Source: Henricia sp. BOLD:AAB3569
Taxonomy: Eukaryota > Echinodermata > Asteroidea > Spinulosida > Echinasteridae
Assembly (NCBI GenBank): GCA_037783545.1
Contig: JBBELK010000096.1
Coordinates: 682,001-746,000 of the forward strand
DNA: 64,000 bases
Direction of reading: 5' to 3'
The notes under the pieces were generated by a model. The model was not told the origin of the DNA, did no database searches, and saw only the letters and a program-made list of their open reading frames with translations. Position 1 is the first letter of the stretch. The number at the start of each line of letters is the position of its first letter. A program made the translations under genes and the position numbers. Below are positions 56,655 through 64,000 of the stretch, one piece after another.

Positions 56655-57010
56655 TAAGTGATTTTTTTTTTTAAGGGATTATGACCCATAATCACACTTA
56701 ATAATTGGGGCAAGCCCGGCAGGGGTTTGGGGCGTATCTTAAGTGATCTCTGGGAGGGGTGGTTATTTCTCTGTAGGGCTTGCTAAGCTCACGTGATAGC
56801 CAATCCCAATCAGTGAGGAACAACTGCACTACCGTGATTCGAGACCACCAGTTGGCTTCATACATGTAGCTCAATTGGTAGGGTTTCTGCACGTTGAGCA
56901 GAAGGTCCGCGGTTCGAATCCCGGTGGAGTCAAGTTGCGTTTCACTGCAATCAGATTTCCCAAACTCATATGGACATTTGTCCTAAAAAAAATCATAATC
57001 CCTAAAAAAA
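56655..57010 (+). mobile_element. tRNA-like cargo element, copy 3
   Basis: AAGGGATTATGACC near 56677 and ATCATAATCCCT near 56992 are inverted ends. The tRNA-like core at 56851-56931 reads like copy 2 but carries a six-base insertion (TTCATA-CATGTA-GCTC) and loop ACGTTGA. Confidence 0.75.
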
Positions 57011-57086
57011 TAATCACTTATTTACACCTTATAAAATATGTTGTGATATTCTAAATTTCTGCACATATCGTACCTTTAAATCACCA

Positions 57087-57842
57087 TCACACTGTTACTG
57101 AAATTTCAGAACTTGTACGGAACCCCAAACTCAAATCTATAAACACCGAGGAGAGATGTGGGTGTTGATTCTCATTGGACAGGCGACTCCGTTGATTCGT
57201 TGGTTGAATCCCGACCCAGCCACCATCAGACATGTTTTGCTTGCTACTAGATTCCGGGCTGCAAGTGATACAGCCATTCAGTGGTTGTACACGCTCTTGC
57301 CAGTTCAGAATGCTGTGCTTTGATCCAAGTATTGAACTTTCTGCTATGGACGACAGTAAAGCACTGTAGAACATTACTAGCATTTCTCTGACACTTGCCA
57401 CCTTAGCCACTAGATTCTGGTAGTTCCTGATCCAGGATTTTTCACAGGAGCAACGACCACAATGTGCCTCATTTCCATTTGCTTCACAGTTGCGACAGTC
57501 TGGACGTTCAATCGCTACGTCATGCAAAGCGTCGTCCGATGACCACAAAATTCGACCATTTCCCAGATCACGTTGTTCCACTTTATACCATGGCACCAAG
57601 CAGGGGAAAGAGGGGGCACCTTTGTCACCGTCGCAGTCCAGACACAGGTTAAACACGAGGTCCAACAGGAGGTGGTTATAGATTGGTTGCGGTTCGGTGG
57701 ATTTGGCTTGGTGAAGTCCGAAGGCTCGAGGAAGGCATCCATTGGTTGGTAAAGCAGGGATGGTTGCTTGATGATACACAAGGGCCGTCCATGCTGTGGC
57801 TATAGCACACAGGCTGTATACCAACATGCATATACTCACCGC
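57087..57842 (-). CDS. Unrecognised membrane-protein gene: last exon
   Basis: On the minus strand a CTGTTTGCAG acceptor opens a 251-codon frame to a stop. It begins AVSICMLVYSLCAIATAWTA-LVYHQ, a clear hydrophobic segment. It then has Cys-rich parts: CLDCDGDKGAPSFPC and CRNCEANGNEAHCGRCSCEK. The C-terminal third is polar. The Cys spacing suggests metal binding or disulphides. I do not recognise the family. A resemblance of the first 25 residues to XK-related proteins (LVSYHxA) is weak. Confidence 0.75.
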   Translation of the reverse strand, partial: AVSICMLVYSLCAIATAWTALVYHQATIPALPTNGCLPRAFGLHQAKSTEPQPIYNHLLLDLVFNLCLDCDGDKGAPSFPCLVPWYKVEQRDLGNGRILWSSDDALHDVAIERPDCRNCEANGNEAHCGRCSCEKSWIRNYQNLVAKVASVREMLVMFYSALLSSIAESSILGSKHSILNWQERVQPLNGCITCSPESSSKQNMSDGGWVGIQPTNQRSRLSNENQHPHLSSVFIDLSLGFRTSSEISVTV

Positions 57843-57908
57843 CTGCAAACAGCATGCAATGAAATTGGATTGTAATTTGTAAAGAAATATTAAAATTGTT
57901 TCATGCTT

Positions 57909-58636
57909 TTAAAGGAGCGTGTTCAGATTTTTCCAGAAAACGGATTTTGTTTTAGATAACTATCATAAAATACCTCCCTAAAATACTATCCATGGGAAGA
58001 AAACAGGAAATTTGGACGTGGAAACAAAAAGGTTGGTGTAATTAATGCACTGCTTTATGGAACTGGACAAATTAGTTTAAAAACATTGGTTATTTCCCTT
58101 GACGATATCCTTGATAATTATTATTATTTCTTTCTGGTATTCATACCAAGGATTCCTCAAAAGTGCCCATTGCACTGTCACTCGCAAGCGTGAGGAAACT
58201 CATGAAGAATTAGAAATTAGAAATTAGAAATTAGAAATGGCCAGAGACACCGGGGAATCCCCTTGCTCTTCACAAAAGAATGCTCTGGGATCTTTAAAGT
58301 GCGTTACCCGTTACCTAACACACTGGACCAACGGCTTTACATCCCTTCCGAAGGATGGAGCAAGTGTGGTTGAGTGCCTTGCTCAAGGGCACAGGTACCG
58401 CAGCCGGGGGGGGGGGGGGGGGGGTTCGAACCCGCAACCTGAAGTTTTCACCTATGATTGCGAGTCAATGACCCAAACCACTCGGCCACGGTACACCCCC
58501 ATAATGTACGGATTGAGAATGCAAAATGTCAGAAATAATGAGAAATATATGATGTACAATGTATGGTATCAAAATCTCAACACCCATGGGGGGGAAAATG
58601 GGGGTCACAAAAGGTGATCTGGACACGCTCCTTTAA
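57909..58636. mobile_element. TTAA-AGGAGYGTG family, copy 4, with SINE inserted
   Basis: TTAA-AGGAGCGTGTTCAGATTTT and GATCTGGACACGCTCCT-TTAA are the ends. The SINE at 58237-58497 interrupts it. It lies in the last intron of the unrecognised gene. Confidence 0.85.
58237..58497 (-). mobile_element. tRNA-derived SINE, family 1 copy 2
   Basis: On the minus strand it follows the copy at 30190: GGTACCGTGGCCGAGTGGTT-like head, GGTTCGAACC, TTGAGCAAGGCACTCAACCA-like, then GGGGATTCCCCGGTGTCTCT. A TTAGAAATT repeat lies at its 3' end. A run of 19 G (58406-58424) next to the tRNA-like T arm is not matched in the other copy. Confidence 0.8.
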
Positions 58637-58949
58637 AATGCCACAGTGAGTTGAAAACCTTTGCTCAAGGTGCTAATAGCAATGGCAACAACACATAAAT
58701 TTGTATTTCTGTCAAATGGTACCCTTTCTGCAGATTCATCGACTTCCGGGAACCTCGTATACGAGCTACAGCGTGTGCAGCGACCGTTTTTTTTTTTTTC
58801 GGTACGAATTTTGCTCCGCGTCAAAATAAGCAGTTTCACCAAACGATTCGCGGTCCACTTTGAAAATTCTGGAAAATCCCATTTATTACTAGTGGGAACA
58901 GTTAATTGAACAAAAAGTTAATGAAATTATGAATCTGACCTTTTATTTC

Positions 58950-59260
58950 TGTCTGTGAGATAAACTGGTAACCCTGGATATAATATAAAAATTACGCAGT
59001 GCATCGCTGGTAGTATGCAAGTGGCATGAATATTTTGGCGCCAGTGTTTTGGCACGAATATGATGTACATGTATTGTGGCAGTTTATTCAAAATCACTTG
59101 ATTCAGCTTCAGATGGTCTTTGCGATTGTCTGTGTGTACTTTATTTGTTTGGGTTTTTGTTGGTGGTTTTACATGTACATGTATACTCTCAACAGAAGTG
59201 AATGTTCAAAGCAGATATTTGTTTAGCCACGTTAATATTTGCACCAAGCCTGAGCCTGTA
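58950..59260. repeat. Dispersed repeat shared with 24950-25290
   Basis: Same word order as the copy at 25 kb; here TTTTACATGTACATGTATAC stands where the other copy has TTTGACCTAC. Confidence 0.65.
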
Positions 59261-59636
59261 ATTCGTAAAGGTACTTGGAAACCGGTCAAATTTTGTATTT
59301 GTTTGTGACGAGCTCAAACAACATTTTCTTCATTTTATTTATTGAATCGGTAGAAATTAAGATGCATTTTCCATTTATTGACGCTTACAAATGTGGTACG
59401 GTAAAGTGACAATTCAAAGAATATCGTCACAACGTTAAAACCCCATTGCCATTTCCTGACTAGTCCCCAGAAGTGTGACCTGCCGCGAGACTTACACGGT
59501 CTATTTGTGATTATTTTGTTGTTCAGGATACTTGGAAGCCATGAGTGATGTTTACTATCCTGTAGTAAGTGCTACGTCATGTGCCATTAGTTTGTACATT
59601 AGTTCCAGTTCCAACTGGAACCAGAAGTAATGTAAT

Positions 59637-59905
59637 AATAATAATAATAATGATTAGATTTGTATAGCGCACATATCAGGGTGCTCAAGGCGCTGTTACC
59701 ATTATTACCGCTGCCATCAGGGAATCACCAGAACCATTTCGCTTCAACTAGGTGGCTGCTGGTCAGGCGCACAACCCTATCAGCAGTTAGATTGTGGCAT
59801 TCCCCCTAACAGCTTCCCATATCGCTTGGGTTGACGAGGCAACTGGGATTAAGTGCCTTGCCCAGGGAGACAGACACATTGGATGTACAAACTAATGGCA
59901 GCGAG
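59637..59905 (-). mobile_element. Retroposon-like repeat with (AAT)n tail
   Basis: An AAT repeat followed by GATTAGATTTGTATAGCGCA, GTGCTCAAGGCGCTG and, at the other end, AAGTGCCTTGCCCAGGGAGA has the layout of a widespread invertebrate retroposon read on the minus strand. Confidence 0.6.
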
Positions 59906-60166
59906 TGCGCGTGTGATGCAGTCACTTACATGTACGAACCGGATAGCAAAATGCATTATAGTGGTGTTCGTTGTACAAATATTCTACTGTATAATATGTT
60001 ACAATTAAAATTTAACACAAGAAAAAGGAATTATTTTTACCCCCTTTCGTAGAAATTCATTCCTTTCACAAAATAAACCTTACTTTGTGAGATGGGAGGC
60101 AGTGGAGAATGCCATGCACACGGAGAATCTTGCATGGCTTGAAAAAGTCTTGCTTTAAATTCTTAC

Positions 60167-60284
60167 CTTAACCATATGCTCCAGCAGTACCGAGCAGGCT
60201 TCGTACCACGACGGGTGCTGCATTAGGACACACAGGTCAGTGTATGTAAACCAGCCTCTCTTTTGGCCCTCATTCAGTGCAATC
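60167..60284 (-). CDS. Unrecognised membrane-protein gene: middle exon
   Basis: On the minus strand a TATTTCTTGCAG acceptor and GTAAGA donor bound 118 bases. They encode (R)IALNEGQKRGWFTYTDLCV, LMQHPSWYEACSV and LLEHMVK. The phases fit both neighbouring exons, giving an uninterrupted frame. Confidence 0.8.
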
Positions 60285-60618
60285 CTGCAAGAAATAAACG
60301 GTTCAAACAGAAATTAAAATAACTCTAAAAATGTGCTATTATTCTACAAAAATGTCGACAACTGAACTACTACTTTGTAGAAACCCATCAGTCAAGGAAA
60401 ATAGGGTTAATTTACATCTTATGTACATGTAGATACATGTAATCAGGCCCTGAAATTATGAAAATAAGGGGCAGGTCATAGCATTCCAGCCTTGATTTTG
60501 TCTGAATTTCCCACCAATGCCAACTGGAGGGGCACCACGTAAAACTTTGTTCCAAAAGGTGTACGCCGAAACAATTTGATTCGGTCTGACCGTACACCAT
60601 AGACCGGAGCAATTTTTG

Positions 60619-61310
60619 CCCCCAAACAACGCTGTACGGAGAAAAATAAAATAAGGAGCCTAAGGAAAAAAAGATGGGCGCCAGCATTTTTATTATCAAC
60701 TAATAAAATAAACTTATCGAAACATAAAAAGTACCTGTACAGGCCTCTAATTTTACAATTTTTAGGGCAAGGCCACTTTGGCCTTGAATGAAGCCAAATT
60801 TGAAAGGGCACCGAGGACACAAGGCAGGGCACTAAGGCTAACTTGAGTCTTGAAAAAGGGCAACAAGGTGTCAAAGTTGCAGACAAATGAATTGGGGCCG
60901 AGTCGGTTTGGGGCCGAGTTTGTACGCAAGGCAATAGGGGCCGAGTTTGTACGCAAGGCAATGGGGGCCGAGTCGGTCTTGGGCCGCAGTCGGATACCTA
61001 CATGTACGTGTGTATGCACGTATTTGCACACAAGCTGTGTTGGACACAATGCAGACCCAAGCTGTGGCCGTGGCGCGTAGCGAAATGGGGAAAAAATGAA
61101 GTGATCGCAATCGTCGTTTGCATGCCGTAAGTGAGATAGCAGAACACTAGATTGTACCGCAAGTAAACATCACTGATGCCCACCTTAGGAGACTAATGTG
61201 CGAATTTTGTGGCCGCCAATGGCGATAAGAATTTAACTACTAGTCGCATGTGAGAATTTTTAGGCGCAAATGCGACCATTTTAGTCGCACTGTACAGCGT
61301 TGCCCCCAAA
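60619..61310. mobile_element. hAT-like element, copy 2, 8-bp CCCCCAAA duplication
   Basis: CAACGCTGTACGGAG and CTGTACAGCGTTG bound 60627-61302, flanked by CCCCCAAA (60619-60626 and 61303-61310). It is a shorter relative of 2821-3871; both share AATAAAATAAGGAGCC, AAGATGGGCGCC and ATGCGACCATTTTAGTC. Confidence 0.88.
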
Positions 61311-62006
61311 CTTGTTTGATTTTTCCGGATCCGATGGTCCGGTGTACGATTGGCCAGCAAATCGCAAAGGTGTGCGGCGGGCTTCAGCTAGTCCACAATA
61401 GATGTATCTCTATTTACAGCACTAACAATTTACGCCAGATGAAAAACAGAGCAGCCGTCTGTCCAAAGCTAGCCATTCAAAACAAATGCATGTATTATAT
61501 TGAATGAAATGTTGGCGGGCATCTGGCGAACTTTCGCACCAGAAAATTTGTCTGGCGTGGGCCATTCTGTACTTCTGTACTCATCTAAATTTAGTTTCAT
61601 GTAGAACATTGTACCTCAAATGTTTGATCCAGCGCAATTTTTGCCCCCTTTGGGGGTCCCCAGGGGTCAAACGCAGCAGACGGAGGGACCCTGGCAGACG
61701 CCCATATCTGCATATACCAGGTCACTCCCTACATGTTCCTGCCCTCGGTTGTTGGTACCTGGTTCATTTAACCAAAACACTCTGGGCTGCTAATCTAATA
61801 GGACTTCACAGTATAGCTCATCAGGTGGAACCATCTGCCTGATGTGTCAAACGTTTTAGTTTCATATCTTGATAAAGACTACACAATTTCACTCTCGCCC
61901 AAAACTTGTATATTTGTTTAGTGCCATTCCAAACATTTTTTATAGTCATGTTATTTAGAAAACCCAAGCATATTGAAAGAAAGGGGAAAAAACCACGACA
62001 AATTAC
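61311..62006. other. Intron of the unrecognised gene, no clear element
   Basis: No exon or element boundaries recognised in this stretch. Confidence 0.4.
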
Positions 62007-62068
62007 CTCGTCTCCACTGCAAGAAGGAATTCATAGAAGTCCAGGGGATCAACCAGTAGTTTCCAGTC
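62007..62068 (-). CDS. Unrecognised membrane-protein gene: upstream exon
   Basis: On the minus strand GTTGTCCTAG precedes 62 bases encoding DWKLLVDPLDFYEFLLAVET, followed by a GTAATT donor in phase 2. It joins to RIALNEGQ of the middle exon. Its own acceptor shows that more exons lie upstream, at higher coordinates, perhaps beyond the window. Confidence 0.75.
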
Positions 62069-62757
62069 CTAGGACAACAACAATTTTCATTTAAATTAAA
62101 GACCTCAAATACAAGTGCATGTATTACACATGTTTAAAAAGTTGTAAAAACTTGGACAGTACGCATACGTAAAAGCAGTCACACCTTTATCAAAGACATT
62201 AGCACGATACCCCTACCAACGATAAGTAGCTGTCAATTAAGTAGCTGTCGTTCAATAAACACGTTCAAATATAAACTGAAAATGCTCCTCAAGAAAGCCA
62301 ACTGTAAAGTAATTATATAGAATTATAAGACCTACATGGAATAGTAAAACAGCTTGATGTATAAATTTGTTGTTTACATAGAGTGTTTATGTATAGTGTT
62401 GTATGGCACTTCCGTCACAAGCTTTGGCTTTAAAGGGTCTCTGAAATGCTTTTTTTATTGCTGAAATGTATAGAGTATTGTTTATTAAGCAATATTTAAT
62501 CATATTTGACTTTTATTAACGAGCGGAATTATGTTTAAACAACGTTTGAAGTGTTGGGGGAGGAAGGCTCCGCCCCCGGGTGGACTTGGTCATTAACATA
62601 AATATTTGCATAATCGTGACGTACGTTTAGGAAAACAAAGCTCACTGACCGGTCTGTCCGGCCCACGCTGCATGTGTTCATATACCACGCTACGTTTTTC
62701 TCGAAGTTGTCTCGAAGTCGTGATTGTTTTTCCATTAAAAATCTAACGTAAGTTAAA

Positions 62758-63095
62758 ATGGTTGTTCGGGACGTTGCTGCTGGTTGCAACAACACTTACC
62801 AGGATGATGTGAGTTTTCACCGTTTTCCCACGGACCCACACTTTCGGAAGATTTGGACTCCGAAAGTTAGACAGACGAGGGCAAAGTGGAGCGGACCTAC
62901 ATGTAGGCGGAGTACTCAATCTGCAGCGATCATCTTGGACCGTCGTGTTTCGACACCGGTTTTACAGCCAAACTTGGCATGAAAACCAAACAATTACTCA
63001 ACGCAGATGCGACACCTAGTGTATTTGTAACATCTAAGAAAATCCAGAAGAAACAAGAAAAAAGAGGAGCGTATGCGAAGCGGGAGAAAATTCGG
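62758..63095 (+). pseudogene. THAP-domain exon with frameshift
   Basis: The first frame gives MVVRDVAAGCNNTYQDDVSF, HRFPTDPHFRKIWTPKV and KWSGPT. After a shift of reading frame near 62900 the domain continues YSICSDHLGPSCFDTGFTAK, LGMKTKQLLNADATP and KIQKKQEKRGAYAKREKIR, to a GTAAGT donor. The second Cys, the CSDH pair, the FHRFP segment and the Trp are present. The first zinc Cys is Asp (VRDV). The shift lies at TACATGTA. Confidence 0.75.
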
Positions 63096-63802
63096 GTAAG
63101 TCTCGTACCGTTTAGGCATTCTGGCCAGGCACGCAGCACGTAGACCAGCAGCGTGCACGTGTGACAGAATCGCCCGGTCAGGTCATGCCGAGATTCGGTC
63201 ACGCACTCGCCCAACACACGCTGCTGTATATACTGTCGGTGTCATGGCTGTCAAGCGTGTGTGGTGAAGCCTTGGTTTTTTGGACAGTCATGGCATCAAA
63301 AATGTGTAACCTTCAAACAAAACACGCTGTTTTTTGGGAAAATGAACAGTCAGGGGCCCCAATGTGACTGCTAATTTGTTTGAGTAAGCATTTTTAGGAA
63401 CATTTTCACGGCGAAAAAAACACGCTTGTTGTCGGGAGTCGAGTTGTCCCGTCGGTATATGTTCGGGTATGTTGTGCATGCAGTTCATATGAATGATGTT
63501 ATTACATGTACATGTACATGTATATTACTGCAATCGTTTTAATACCCCATACATGTACTTGATGTAGTCGGAAGCACAATAATAAATAAATATAAAAAAC
63601 AAAATTAATATTTGACAGCTAGTAATTAATCTTGTGCAGTTACAATGATCTACATATAATTTATAGCAAGCAATGACAAACTGTTTTTTTTCATCAATAT
63701 TAGGTACTGAAGCCTATGATGAAAGTTCAAAGGAGGGGAAGCCACAGTCAAACCGGTCAAGGAAATAGCTAGATTTGGTAAGAAGACGACTCCCATGACA
63801 TC

Positions 63803-63925
63803 CGACAACAATGCGTGCGTGCCAAATTCGTGCCATGAAATACACAGCTCCATGCCTTTGCTATGGAGCTGCATAGTTTGTGGCACGAATTTGGCACACG
63901 CGCATTGCTGACGAGCCTCTGCAAC
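63803..63925. mobile_element. TTAA-AGGCACAGGCTC hairpin MITE, copy 4
   Basis: AACAATGCGTGCGTGCCAAA and GCACACGCGCATTGCTGACG with AATTCGTGCCATGAAATA-type arms match the other three copies. The outermost bases are decayed. Confidence 0.75.
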
Positions 63926-64000
63926 TGTGAATTTATGCAACTGTCAGAGGTGCGTCATTTACCACCACATTTGTGACGGAGGGTACGTCAGCGGCAGAAT

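Larger units (their letters stand above)
62430..63999 (+). mobile_element. 5' part of a probable Kolobok-type transposon (runs off the window)
   Basis: TTAA-AGGGTCTCTGAAATGC at 62430 has the TTAA site and AGGG start of Kolobok elements. It is followed 324 bases later by a THAP-domain exon, and Kolobok transposases carry THAP domains. No matching right end is in the window. P elements also have THAP but make 8-bp duplications. Confidence 0.5.

Noticed and set aside
60476-61110. Overlapping minus frames with a repeated GPI/LAYKLGP segment
   Set aside because: They arise from a short GGGGCCGAGT repeat within the hAT-like element at 60627-61302.

Overview
This is animal nuclear DNA: short coding exons with GT-AG introns, no operons, and introns full of transposon remains. 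The main gene looks like NME8 (TXNDC3), the outer-arm axonemal dynein intermediate chain of the thioredoxin-NDP-kinase type. The Glu-rich C-terminal tail resembles sea urchin dynein IC1. Together with the many MITEs, tRNA-derived SINEs and very frequent TACATGTA words, this suggests a marine invertebrate, perhaps an echinoderm or other non-vertebrate deuterostome. The species cannot be fixed from this window.

Layout. 1-2720: a 32-bp satellite split by two DNA elements, then a hairpin MITE. 2721-43740 (+): the NME8-like gene without its 5' end. Ten exons (2721-27248) encode three NDP-kinase domains. Eight further exons (27449-43740) encode an acidic, low-complexity tail that ends at a TAG stop. 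The thioredoxin exons must lie upstream of the window. The introns hold nested hAT-, Tc1/mariner- and pogo-like elements, TTAA-flanked elements, SINEs, a hammerhead-ribozyme candidate and minisatellites. 43741-44320: probable 3' UTR with a Harbinger-like MITE and an AATAAA. 44495-45400: a TTAA MITE and a pogo/Tigger-like MITE that carries a SINE with a 12-bp target duplication. 45864-45991 (+): a candidate first coding exon of an unrecognised gene. 48818-53772: a DNA element with 26-bp inverted ends, containing a decayed Ngaro/DIRS-type tyrosine-recombinase retrotransposon on the minus strand, with its split direct repeats still visible. 57087-62068 (-): three exons of an unrecognised membrane-protein gene. 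62434-63999: the start of a probable Kolobok-type transposon with a frameshifted THAP exon, in or near an upstream intron of that gene.

Function. If transcribed and spliced as read, the main gene gives a ciliary/flagellar dynein-arm subunit. The seven internal tail exons are all phase 1-1 and divisible by three, so any could be skipped without loss of frame. The mobile elements explain most of the remaining sequence. Several have exact target duplications, so the order of some insertions can be read directly. All element and gene names are by eye; no database search was possible.
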